A stretch of 32,330 nt of DNA from Cryomorphaceae bacterium (lineage in GTDB: Bacteria; Bacteroidota; Bacteroidia; Flavobacteriales_D; Sanyastnellaceae). The notes under the pieces are model-generated. The model did not search any database, was not told the DNA's origin, and was given only the letters and a program-made list of their open reading frames with translations. This document shows positions 7,460-15,586 of this stretch, piece after piece. Numbering within the stretch: position 1 is the stretch's first letter; every line of letters starts with the position of its first letter. The stretch is from positions 1-32,330 of the forward strand of contig WGNM01000029.1 of assembly GCA_016124575.1 (NCBI GenBank). Direction: 5' to 3'. The translations under genes were made by a program, and so were the position numbers.

Positions 7460-7542
7460 ATATAGGGTTACGGCGTGTACTACTCGCTGGCAAACCAAAA
7501 ACAGTTAAATCAACTGAACAAATCTATAAATGTGCCGCTTAA

Positions 7543-7629
7543 CTTTTTGTCCGGAAATTATTAGGAACTCCATCTTGGCACCCAAGCCCGGAATCATGGA
7601 GAAGTAGATGGAACGTGGATTTAAAATAG
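7543..7629 (+). pseudogene. 28-codon tail of a lost RHS toxin
   Basis: An open frame starts right after an in-frame TAA (7540-7542), without a start codon, and ends at TAG 7627-7629. It encodes LFVRKLLGTPSWHPSPESWR followed by SRWNVDLK. The compact Trp/His/Arg-rich end looks like the last strand of a toxin domain rather than random sequence, and it sits 44 bases before the next small gene. The toxin class cannot be told. Confidence 0.35.
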
Positions 7630-7673
7630 AACAAATGGAAGGTGGTTTTTCTGCTACAAAAGGTCTCTGATTT

Positions 7674-8075
7674 ATGAACATTGAACAGCAATCGAGAAAG
7701 TTGAGCATAGATAATAAAAGATCAGAGGATTCGAGTTTCGCGATTTACAATGACTCTGACATTGAGAATATTACTGGAATCTTCAGACTAAATGAGGAGT
7801 GTAATCTAGTACTTTCTTATTTTGACGCAGAGAAATGGACCTTATTCACGTCAAAACGAATAGTAAATAAGTTTGATGGAGCATACTCGTCGATCAAACT
7901 TGAAGATATCAGTAAAATATTTATCGGTAATTTTCAATTCGATTTAATTCTAAAGGATAGGACTGAAAAGAAGATATTTATAACTCCATCCTCGCAGTTA
8001 TCCATTATCGAAAGTCTGGAGTTTTTATTCGAAAAGAAGTATGGAAGAGATATATTCTTCGTCAATCCAGACTAA
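7674..8075 (+). CDS. Small cytoplasmic PH-like protein, candidate orphan immunity protein
   Basis: 133 residues, no signal peptide or membrane segment. After a polar N-terminus (residues 1-30), the pattern WTLFTSKRIV ... SIKLEDISKIFIG ... FDLILKDRTEKKIFI followed by a C-terminal helix (IIESLEFLFEKKYG) resembles small bacterial PH-like domains; this is a structural guess. It follows a toxin-tail remnant as the other partner genes follow their toxins, and a new RHS frame begins downstream, so it is probably an immunity gene kept without its toxin. It is the only cytoplasmic partner in the array, which would suit a toxin acting in the cytoplasm. Confidence 0.5.
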   Translation: MNIEQQSRKLSIDNKRSEDSSFAIYNDSDIENITGIFRLNEECNLVLSYFDAEKWTLFTSKRIVNKFDGAYSSIKLEDISKIFIGNFQFDLILKDRTEKKIFITPSSQLSIIESLEFLFEKKYGRDIFFVNPD

Positions 8076-8154
8076 TATTGTTGCAATTTGTGCCGAGGTG
8101 TTTCAATTGAACCTGTCGAGTTTGTTTAAACAACTTCAACTTCACATCCCTCAC

Positions 8155-8204
8155 AAAAACCTCCTATCTTAGGTGCGCCGCAGGCGCATTACACCCAAAC
8201 CATG
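8155..8204 (+). repeat. Conserved RHS leader, copy 2 (with hairpin and start codon)
   Basis: Second copy of the leader at 3689-3738. It contains TATCTTAG, a -7-like element, and GCGCC-GCA-GGCGC, a perfect 5-bp hairpin with a three-base loop, and ends in the ATG of the truncated RHS frame. Confidence 0.6.
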
Positions 8205-8549
8205 TCCACCACCACCACCCATCTCACCCAAACCTCCGTCGATATCTACGGTGCGGCGCGGTTAGGTGCTGCATCGCTGGTGCGTGAGGTAAGTGCAGAA
8301 TTATCAAACATCACGTTTGTGGGAGTACCGGTGAACGATTCACCGGGTATTGATCAGCGCATTGCATCGGCCAACTATGCCTTGAGCCAACTGCCCGGAG
8401 AGCCCGCAGTGCATGAAAGTTGGTTGGGGTATAAGCAGTATGAAATCAGCAACCATCCCGCACGAGCGGGACAAGTGTTGGGCAATGTAACAGCCACCGT
8501 GAGCGATGCCAAAACAACTACCTTCAATGGCGAAGTGACTTACACCTAG
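8202..8549 (+). CDS. Truncated RHS protein, N-terminal part only
   Basis: 115 residues with a start like that at 3736 (MSTT) but continuing into RHS sequence upstream of the core (VDIYGAARLGAASLVREVSA, IDQRIASANYALSQLPGEPA, YEISNHPARAGQVLGNVTAT). It stays homologous to the 5790 frame through GEVTYT (to base 8546), where the next codon is TAG instead of CCG; the core tip, toxin domain and partner gene are absent. It is thus the mirror image of the other cassettes, which kept the 3' end. Probably a non-functional deletion product, though it preserves the parent gene's start region. Confidence 0.65.
   Translation: MSTTTTHLTQTSVDIYGAARLGAASLVREVSAELSNITFVGVPVNDSPGIDQRIASANYALSQLPGEPAVHESWLGYKQYEISNHPARAGQVLGNVTATVSDAKTTTFNGEVTYT
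8457..8470 (+). repeat. Small palindrome inside the RHS NH-LGNV motif, copy 2
   Basis: CCCGCACGAGCGGG forms a 5-bp stem (CCCGC/GCGGG) with loop ACGA, within the in-frame 21-base insertion encoding PARAGQV. Confidence 0.45.
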
Positions 8550-8770
8550 GAGAGCTAAAAATTCAGCATCCACTGTTTAAGAACCTTAAGTAAATCTGAG
8601 TCAGGGTGATTACTCATCTGATTGAACACCACATCTAAGAGGAGCACAGTATATGGCCGGTTATCGTATCATGAGCGCTCCAGTAGCTTATTTGGCACAT
8701 TGGATAGATGACTTAGAAGAAGAGATTGGTAAATTTCACCTGTTTTAACAAAGTTCTAAATTTAGACTCG

Positions 8771-9820
8771 ATGACAGACAATCACAACCTCCCGACTCTC
8801 AACACAGATAAGCTCTACCACGAAATTAGTGATGTCATTATTGGGGCTAAGCACAAGGTATATCAGGCGGCTAACTTCGCCATGGTAGAAGCTTACTGGA
8901 ATATTGGACGACTAATTTTAGAGGGGGAACAACAAGGTGAAGACAGAGCGGAGTATGGGAAGCAGATCATTAAATTCCTTTCTCAAGATTTGACCAAAGA
9001 ACATGGGAAAAGCTTTGGTGAACGCAACTTGCGTCATATGCGCCAATTTTACCATTCGTTTCCAAAATGGAACGCAGTGCGTTCCGAATTAAGCTGGACC
9101 CATTACAGGTTGCTCTTAAAGGTCGAAAAAGAAAGTGCGCGTGCGTACTACATGCACGAAGCGGTGGAGAACAGGTGGAGTACCCGCACCTTGGAACGAC
9201 AAATCTGTAGTCTTTATTATGAGCGTGTCCTGGCAAGTGACGCCAGAAACCGCCCTGAAGTATTAAAGGAGGCAGAGGAGAATAAGGTTGAACTTCAGCC
9301 ACATGACTTCATTAAAGACCCCTACGTGCTTGATTTCTTAGAGCTCGGTCAAAGTGGCTCATTCCTTGAAAAGGATTTAGAACAAGCTCTGGTCGATCAG
9401 CTTCAATCCTTTCTTTTAGAACTTGGAAAAGGATTTGCTTTTGTGGATCGCCAGCACAGAATTTCGATGGAAGACGATAATTACTACGTTGACCTAGTAT
9501 TTTACAACTACATTCTAAAATGCTTTGTATTGATCGATCTAAAAGTCGGAAAACTGAACCATCAGGATCTAGGACAAATGGATATGTATGTCCGCTACTT
9601 TGAAAAAGAAAAAAGGCTTGAAGGTGACAGCCCTACAATCGGACTAGTCTTATGTGCCGAAAAGAACAACACGATGGCTAAATACAGTTTGTTGAGTGAA
9701 TGCAAGCAGATTTTTGCTTCTAAATACATGACCTATTTTCCTTCAGAAGAAGAGTTGGCTAGGGAGATTGAGCGCGGCAGAAGTCAGATTGAGATTGAAA
9801 AGAAGGTGTCAAAGGAGTGA
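8771..9820 (+). CDS. PDDEXK nuclease-like protein, DUF1016/YhcG family
   Basis: 349 residues from ATG 8771. A TTG at 8726 would add 15 residues unlike the family start. The N-terminal DUF1016 domain is recognisable from AYWNIGRLILEGEQQGEDRA, SFGERNLRHMRQFYHSFP and ELSWTHYRLLLKV. The C-terminal nuclease-like domain has YYVDLVFYNYILKCFVLIDL followed by KVGK (the D...DxK core) and GQMDMYVRYFE, then GLVLCAEKN. Length is normal for the family. Members are found near restriction-modification systems and mobile DNA and are thought to act in nucleic-acid processing or defence; the actual role is unclear. Here it stands alone at the boundary between the RHS array and the core genes, in keeping with an accessory gene. 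Confidence 0.85.
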   Translation: MTDNHNLPTLNTDKLYHEISDVIIGAKHKVYQAANFAMVEAYWNIGRLILEGEQQGEDRAEYGKQIIKFLSQDLTKEHGKSFGERNLRHMRQFYHSFPKWNAVRSELSWTHYRLLLKVEKESARAYYMHEAVENRWSTRTLERQICSLYYERVLASDARNRPEVLKEAEENKVELQPHDFIKDPYVLDFLELGQSGSFLEKDLEQALVDQLQSFLLELGKGFAFVDRQHRISMEDDNYYVDLVFYNYILKCFVLIDLKVGKLNHQDLGQMDMYVRYFEKEKRLEGDSPTIGLVLCAEKNNTMAKYSLLSECKQIFASKYMTYFPSEEELAREIERGRSQIEIEKKVSKE

Positions 9821-10003
9821 CGAAGAATGTGAGATCACCTTGCTTACTAATTGAACATTGCGTTTTGCTGGCGGTGCCATGAGCTTTACAAAGTCGACAT
9901 TTACACCTCGGTTTTATGCATCAAAGTTGATTATCCGCAATGCTGCCAGAAGTAAAAACACCCCCAACCGTCTGAATTCGACATTGCTTCCCACACCATC
10001 CAT

Positions 10004-10050
10004 TAAAAAACAAAAAAAGGATTGAAACCGCAGTCGGCTTCAACCCTTTT
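10004..10050 (-). terminator. Strong Rho-independent terminator of the minus-strand genes
   Basis: On the minus strand AAAAGGGTTGAAGCCG / CGGTTTCAATCCTTTT pair along 16 positions (counting G-U pairs) around the loop ACTG, followed by TTTTTTGTTTTTTAA. The hairpin lies 20 bases past the stop of the T9SS cargo gene. It may also stop read-through from 9820 on the + strand, but less well. Confidence 0.85.
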
Positions 10051-10069
10051 CTACTAAAATTGGCAGCTA

Positions 10070-11224
10070 TTAGTGAACGATGATCTTTCCTTGGAAAGAT
10101 GTACCGTCAACATTTTCAATGCTATAGATGTACATTCCAACAGGTGTTTTCGATGATGTATTCCACGTCAGGGTATTGCCACTAGATGATTGTTGGCTCT
10201 CAGTTGCAACCAATTGTCCGAGTTGATCATAAACGCTTAGCACGCAGTTGCCATGGTTTGGCACATTGAAAATAACTGCTTCGTTTTGTCGCACGGGGTT
10301 GGGGTATGGTTTAGCGAGGTCAGTGTTTTCTACCGTAACAACCGAGTTGGTTATGTCGTCACTCGCAAAAAAGCATTGGGTCACAGTAACCCAATCCTCA
10401 GACATGTACAACACCATCAGCGGACGTTCTTGGTTTTCGGTGTAGAAGTAGTAACGATTCTGAATGTTCATTTGGCCTTGGGCCAAACCAAAAGCATCAA
10501 GAAGCGCCGCAGGTGCAAGTGCGCCTCCCAGATAAACAGTGTCGGTAGACTGACGTGTTTCTTTGAACACCAGCACGTCGAATGGTTCGCTTGGCCCATC
10601 CAATGTAGGAAGAATCAATGTCCCAGAACCAGCTACCTCCATTGTAAATTCAACATTTTGAACCTGATAGCCAGGAACTTGATTCAACCCAAAAGCAGCA
10701 ACTGAGATGTTGAAATTGGTGGTGAAAATATAGTCTGATGCCCAAGATGATCCATACGTAGCTGGATACTGTATGTCGAAAGCTGGTTCTTCGAAAATTA
10801 CGCTGTTGCCAGGAAATTTCAGTGAATCCAAATTGCTCCCGGTGAACAGCTCCAAGCCGAGGTTTTGAGGCAGCTTATATGAGCCTGTTCTCTGTATCCC
10901 CGCGGCAGTTTTTTTTGTGTAATACTCGCTGAATAGGGGAACAGGACCCAGATTTGAAGATCCGTAGCTAAAACGGTCGTAATCTGTAAAGCCTTCTCTG
11001 GTTGCAAGATTGTATGGAATCAAGTCTTGATCTACAGCTACGAGCGATGAATAGTCGTATACGATGTTCGATCCTTCCTGCGGCGCAGGGATGTTCATCT
11101 GAACAATCTCACGAATGTCGCCGTATGGTGCTGTGTGCGGATTGTTACTGGCGGTAAGCACAAGTTGTGCGTTTGCGAAGTGAAATAGTGAGGTGAGAAA
11201 AAGAAAGGTAAGTGCTTTTTTCAT
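10070..11224 (-). CDS. Secreted protein with T9SS type A sorting domain
   Basis: 384 residues from ATG 11224, chosen because MKKALTFLFLTSLFHFANAQ is a complete signal peptide; the frame is open further upstream only through an unrelated segment. Residues 20-300 are beta-rich and not assigned to a family. The last about 75 residues are a type IX secretion C-terminal domain, with KPYPNPVRQNEAVIFNVPN, VYDQLGQLVATES, and the final PVGMYIYSI ... FQGKIIVH. The protein should cross the outer membrane by T9SS and be attached to or released from the surface. It lies 201 bases downstream of the hybrid kinase gene and ends at a strong terminator. Its function is not recognised. Confidence 0.85.
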   Translation of the reverse strand: MKKALTFLFLTSLFHFANAQLVLTASNNPHTAPYGDIREIVQMNIPAPQEGSNIVYDYSSLVAVDQDLIPYNLATREGFTDYDRFSYGSSNLGPVPLFSEYYTKKTAAGIQRTGSYKLPQNLGLELFTGSNLDSLKFPGNSVIFEEPAFDIQYPATYGSSWASDYIFTTNFNISVAAFGLNQVPGYQVQNVEFTMEVAGSGTLILPTLDGPSEPFDVLVFKETRQSTDTVYLGGALAPAALLDAFGLAQGQMNIQNRYYFYTENQERPLMVLYMSEDWVTVTQCFFASDDITNSVVTVENTDLAKPYPNPVRQNEAVIFNVPNHGNCVLSVYDQLGQLVATESQQSSSGNTLTWNTSSKTPVGMYIYSIENVDGTSFQGKIIVH

Positions 11225-11425
11225 ATCAATTTGGTTTTGTGATTTTGAATGAGGCAAAGTTGACTCAACCTCCCTCATGGGAGTTATCACAAAACGAACG
11301 AGAAGTATAAAAAATAAAACATCCACATGGTAATGTGCTGAAAAACAACACCGTAGAAATTCTGACTCAACGGCAATTGGATGTGAAAAGAGGCCAAAAA
11401 AGCAGGAAACAGCTTTTGAACAAGG

Positions 11426-14398
11426 TCAGCTTTCTTGGTCTTTGATAAGCGAACCCGGGGTTTGACCATAAAATTCACGGAAACATTTCACGAAATAAGC
11501 TACACTGTTGAAGCCAGATTGATCTGCAACTTCAGAGACGTTGGCATCTGAATTCAGCAAGATGTTTTTTGCGTGCTTCAGTTTGTGGTTGAGGATGAAT
11601 TTGGTGGTCGATAAATTTGTTAGGGCCTTTAATTTTCGGTTCAAATGGGCAGCACTGATTCCAATTTCGCGCGCAAGGAAGTCAACCCCTAATTGACTGT
11701 TTTGGATGTTGTCATCGATGATTTGGTATACCTTGGTGAAAAAAGTGCGGTCTATCAATCCCGATCCACGAGGGGCTATATGCAGGGTGTCTGATGTTTG
11801 AAAATGAGCACGAATGGATTCTCGAATGTCGATGAGGTTTTGTATACGCAGCAACATTTCACGAACGTCGAAAGGTTTTTCAAGGTAGTCGTCGGCACCT
11901 TTCTCCAATCCTTGCAATTTTGCTTCATAAGAAGCTTTCGCGGTGAGCATAATGATGGGGATGTGGCTGGAAAGCTCGTTTTCTTTGATCTCTTCACAAA
12001 CCTGAAAGCCATCTTTTAGTGGCATTGAAATATCGGTAATGATGAGGTCAGGCAACAGTTCCAGTGCCATAATTACCCCTTCCTCGCCATTGCTGGCAAC
12101 GGCAAATCTGTAATCGTATTCGATACAGGATACAATGAATTTTGAGACTTCTTGGTTATCTTCAACTACCAAAATAAGTGGACGTTTGTCGTCTTCCAGG
12201 CCGCTCGTCGCATGAGCATTGCTTTCGACCAGGGTGTTTGAAGATTTTTGAATCGGAAGGCTGACGGTAAACGTGCTCCCTTCACCGAGCGTGCTGTGTG
12301 CTTGAATTGAACCTCCCATAAGCTCGACCAATTCTTTGGTGAGTGCCAAACCAATCCCAGTACCTTCGGTAGATTCTTGGTTTTTTACTCGGTAATATCG
12401 ATCGAAAATAAACGGTAGCTCATCATTTGGAATTCCCTCACCGTTGTCTGATAGCACCATTTGATAGTGCGCTTCTGTGGCAGACAATTTTAGTTCTATA
12501 CGTCGGCCTATGGGGGTGTGCTTGATGGCATTCGATAACAAATTGGATACGATGTGCCTTATTTTCTCTGGATCGAACGATGTGTCAATCGGTAAGGTTT
12601 GTCCTTGAATCTCAAATGCTATTTGCTTGTCTTTCAGCAGCGATTCAAAACTTTCAGTGAGGTAATAGATATATCCTGTGAGGTCGCCTTCTACGAGATC
12701 AACTTTCAATGCATGTTCGTCGAGTTTAGACAATTCGAGAAATCGAGAAACCAACTCCATCAGGTTGTTGCTGTTGCGTTCAATGGAGTCTAATCTTTTG
12801 GCGAGGTCGGGATCGCTCTGCCGCACCTCCAAAAATCGTTTTTCATTTTGAATTTGCTGAATACTGCCTTTGATGACGGTAAGCGGGGTTTTAAATTCGT
12901 GGGTTACATTTGAATAAAACCGTTTTTTGAATTCTTGTTGCTCTTTGAGAACCACGTTCATGGTCTCAAGGTACCTGCCAGCTTCTTTTTCTTTGGTGAT
13001 GGTTTGACGCTGAAATCGCACCAAGCGTGATCTGTTGAATAGCAAGGCGGCAAGCAAAACGGCAATGGCCAGGCTCAATATTATGATGCGGTTACGAGAT
13101 TTTTTCTGCGCTTCGAGCGAGGCATTCAATGAATTGATGCGCTCATTTTTTTCATTGTCAATCTCCGACTGCATGTAGGCAAAGGCATTCAAATTTACGC
13201 TTTGGCTGATGCTGTCTTTTACGGCATAGTACACCCGGCTTACCGTCATGTATTTCTCTGCATTGCCTGTCTGCTCGTATATTCGAAGTAACATGTTACG
13301 CGCCGATTGCTGGTCTTCCAGTGATTGCTGTTGCGTGCTAAACTGGAGGTACTCGTTTGCTTTCACTTCTGCCGCCTCATAGGCGCTATCTCGCAGAAAA
13401 TTCGTGATCATGGCGTGTATGATGAAGGTAAATTCGAAAGAGGGTTGGTCTTTGAACTTGTCGTAGGCTGTCAAAACATCACTCGGACAGTTTGTAAGTG
13501 GATGGTTTTCCTCACAGAGTAACGAAGTGAAAATGGCTAAAATGCGTTCGTCTTGCTCCAATTTTGCTAGTTCAAATCCGCTTTCGAGGTATTGCATGCG
13601 ATTCAACGAGTCGACATCCGGAAGGTTGGCTAGATTCACCAAGGCGTACAATTGACCTTTTTGGTCGCCCAGTTCATTTTTCAGCGCTAACGATCGACTG
13701 TAATAGTGTTCGGCGAGCGAGTAGTTCTGGATGCCAGCAAACAAATTACCGATGTTGTTCGATACGATGGCTTCGGTATTCAAATCTCCAGCTTCTGTTG
13801 CTCCGGCGATACTTCGCTTGAAATGGTCAACAGCTAGGGGGTATTTGTTTTGCCTAAAATAAATTCTCCCAATGTTATTATCTAGGGAGTACTTGCGCTT
13901 TAAACCTTCGGAATTGTAAGCTAGGTTGTTGTAATAAAGAGCAGAATCCAGTGATCCTGTGCGCTCATGAGCACTGGCGATGTTGCAATAGGCATTTGCG
14001 ACCGATTTTTGATCGCCTTTGCTTTTGGCGATGTCCAGTATGTGTTGACTCACAATCAAAACCGAGTCGAATTGTCCGCGGTGGTTGTAAATCGCGCCCA
14101 AATTATTTAACCCTTCCAAGTAGGTGCTGTCTATCTGAAGCTTCCGCGACAAGGCAATGATATTTTTGTCGATGGTGTATGCCTGCTGCAAATGATTCGG
14201 GAAGTAAACTTCAAACAGTTCACGGTACAATTCGAGCTCACGTGCTTCGCTTGCACCGGCGAGCAGGTGTGTCAAACTGTCGGCCTGGGGAATGTCGACC
14301 TCATTTGTTTGAGCGCGAATATCCAAGCTTGAAAAGCAGTGAAATATGCTAAAGCAGAAAACGATGTGAAGACGTACAATTCGTGGCAAAAGAGACAT
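11426..14398 (-). CDS. TPR hybrid two-component regulator (histidine kinase, receiver and AraC-type HTH in one chain)
   Basis: 990 residues. Signal peptide 1-30; TPR-type helices about 55-400 in the periplasm; one membrane segment 437-455; HisKA with the phospho-acceptor His500 (VTHEFKTPL); HATPase with N box NLLSNAIKHT (619-628), DNGEGIP (651-657) and GTGIGLAL (679-686); receiver domain with VVEDN (744-748), phospho-acceptor Asp789 (IITDISMP) and Lys821; AraC-type HTH about 890-985 (SEVADQSGFNSVAYFVKCFR). This order matches Bacteroidota one-chain hybrid regulators, with TPRs in place of the sugar-sensing propeller of the SusR-like types. It lies between manC and a T9SS cargo gene, which is a possible target. 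Confidence 0.93.
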   Translation of the reverse strand: MSLLPRIVRLHIVFCFSIFHCFSSLDIRAQTNEVDIPQADSLTHLLAGASEARELELYRELFEVYFPNHLQQAYTIDKNIIALSRKLQIDSTYLEGLNNLGAIYNHRGQFDSVLIVSQHILDIAKSKGDQKSVANAYCNIASAHERTGSLDSALYYNNLAYNSEGLKRKYSLDNNIGRIYFRQNKYPLAVDHFKRSIAGATEAGDLNTEAIVSNNIGNLFAGIQNYSLAEHYYSRSLALKNELGDQKGQLYALVNLANLPDVDSLNRMQYLESGFELAKLEQDERILAIFTSLLCEENHPLTNCPSDVLTAYDKFKDQPSFEFTFIIHAMITNFLRDSAYEAAEVKANEYLQFSTQQQSLEDQQSARNMLLRIYEQTGNAEKYMTVSRVYYAVKDSISQSVNLNAFAYMQSEIDNEKNERINSLNASLEAQKKSRNRIIILSLAIAVLLAALLFNRSRLVRFQRQTITKEKEAGRYLETMNVVLKEQQEFKKRFYSNVTHEFKTPLTVIKGSIQQIQNEKRFLEVRQSDPDLAKRLDSIERNSNNLMELVSRFLELSKLDEHALKVDLVEGDLTGYIYYLTESFESLLKDKQIAFEIQGQTLPIDTSFDPEKIRHIVSNLLSNAIKHTPIGRRIELKLSATEAHYQMVLSDNGEGIPNDELPFIFDRYYRVKNQESTEGTGIGLALTKELVELMGGSIQAHSTLGEGSTFTVSLPIQKSSNTLVESNAHATSGLEDDKRPLILVVEDNQEVSKFIVSCIEYDYRFAVASNGEEGVIMALELLPDLIITDISMPLKDGFQVCEEIKENELSSHIPIIMLTAKASYEAKLQGLEKGADDYLEKPFDVREMLLRIQNLIDIRESIRAHFQTSDTLHIAPRGSGLIDRTFFTKVYQIIDDNIQNSQLGVDFLAREIGISAAHLNRKLKALTNLSTTKFILNHKLKHAKNILLNSDANVSEVADQSGFNSVAYFVKCFREFYGQTPGSLIKDQES

Positions 14399-14494
14399 TG
14401 GCTAGGTCATGGCATTTGCGGTAAATATAGGGAACCTTTTTTTGGCAAAAATCAGAGATGCAGCAGAGGCTGCGATTCACCCTTTGTCAATGGC

Positions 14495-15577
14495 TCACAC
14501 CCAATTCTCTCCTTTGTCGATTTTCAAATCGTTGACGATGCTTTTTATCTTTTGCTCATCAACTTTTTTGCAAATCAACAACACGTCGTCGGTGTCTACC
14601 ACGATGCAATCACTTAGTCCTTGCACCACCACCAAACGGCTGTTTGGCGAGTAAATAACGTTGTTGGCTGATTGGTAAGCTCGCACATTGCCAACTGTTC
14701 CATTTCCTTGATCGTCTTGCTTCAAATGCGAATACAGCGATCCCCAGGTGCCTAAATCGCTCCATCCAAAATCGCTGAGCACTACCTTTACATTTTTGGC
14801 CTTCTCCATGATGCCGTAATCGATGGAGATGTTATCACACTCTGCATAAATCTTCTCAACGGTCTCTTGCTCACGCTCGCTTCCGAAATCGCTGGCGTGC
14901 CCAGCAAAAAGCTTATACATGTCGTTCAAATGCTCTTCAAACGAGGCTTGTATGTTGCGCAAACTCCAAATGAAAATGCCTGAATTCCAATAAAAATCGC
15001 CTGAGTCGATAAAACTTTGCGCGAGCTCCAAGTCGGGCTTTTCAGTGAATGTCCGCACCTTTTTGATGTTGGCATCCGCGCCTGTCTCCTCAAACTGTAT
15101 GTACCCATACCCTGTATCAGGCCTGCTTGGCTTAATGCCTAGGGTAACCAAATTGTTGGTCGATGAGGTCTCATCCAGCGCGAGCTGCACGCATGAAAGA
15201 AAGGCATCTTCCTTCAAAATCAGGTGGTCAGCAGGCGCCACAATTATGCGGGCGTTTGGGTTGATATTTTGAATGCAAAAATTCGCGTAGGCTATGCACG
15301 GTGCGGTGTTGCGCATAAAGGGTTCGCACAATACCTGTTCAGCTTTCAAGGTGGGCAACTGCTCTAAAACAAGGGCTTTGTATCGGGCGTTGGTAACAAC
15401 AAATATTTGATCTTCGGGAATGATGCGGATGAGGCGATCGAAGGTCATTTGTATCAATGTGCGACCAATGCCCAAAATATCGTGGAACTGCTTTGGGTTT
15501 CCGCTTCGGCTCATGGGCCAAAACCTACTGCCTATCCCACCTGCCATGATCACCCCGAAGTTGTTCTTATCTATCAT
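14495..15577 (-). CDS. manC: Mannose-1-phosphate guanylyltransferase
   Basis: 360 residues. The N-terminal nucleotidyltransferase signature GVIMAGGIGSRFWPMSRSGN followed by PKQF binds GTP and phosphate; further marks are CEPFMRNTAPCIAYA, VAPADHL, GYGYIQF and a TFTEKPDLELA segment, then FYWNSGIFIW and SDFGWSDLGTWGSLY. The enzyme makes GDP-mannose from mannose-1-phosphate and GTP for surface polysaccharide and glycoprotein sugars in the cytoplasm. It is the short form without the phosphomannose isomerase domain found in bifunctional ManC of Proteobacteria. The gene starts 9 bases after the aminotransferase stop, so both are probably co-transcribed. Confidence 0.93.
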   Translation of the reverse strand: MIDKNNFGVIMAGGIGSRFWPMSRSGNPKQFHDILGIGRTLIQMTFDRLIRIIPEDQIFVVTNARYKALVLEQLPTLKAEQVLCEPFMRNTAPCIAYANFCIQNINPNARIIVAPADHLILKEDAFLSCVQLALDETSSTNNLVTLGIKPSRPDTGYGYIQFEETGADANIKKVRTFTEKPDLELAQSFIDSGDFYWNSGIFIWSLRNIQASFEEHLNDMYKLFAGHASDFGSEREQETVEKIYAECDNISIDYGIMEKAKNVKVVLSDFGWSDLGTWGSLYSHLKQDDQGNGTVGNVRAYQSANNVIYSPNSRLVVVQGLSDCIVVDTDDVLLICKKVDEQKIKSIVNDLKIDKGENWV

Positions 15578-15586
15578 GTCGTTCTA

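Noticed and set aside
8652-8711. 19-codon frame starting MAGYRIMSAP before the nuclease gene
   Set aside because: Too short, no motif, and no support for translation.
9821-10003. Possible small RNA or gene between the nuclease gene and the terminator
   Set aside because: No tRNA-like fold, conserved RNA motif or sizeable frame was seen.
10253-10705. 150-codon plus-strand frame opposite the T9SS cargo gene
   Set aside because: Antisense shadow of a gene with clear signal peptide and sorting domain; no homology features of its own.
11270-11283. Inverted repeat CTCCC-TCAT-GGGAG upstream of the T9SS cargo gene
   Set aside because: Five base pairs only, no U-tract; could be an operator but nothing else supports it.
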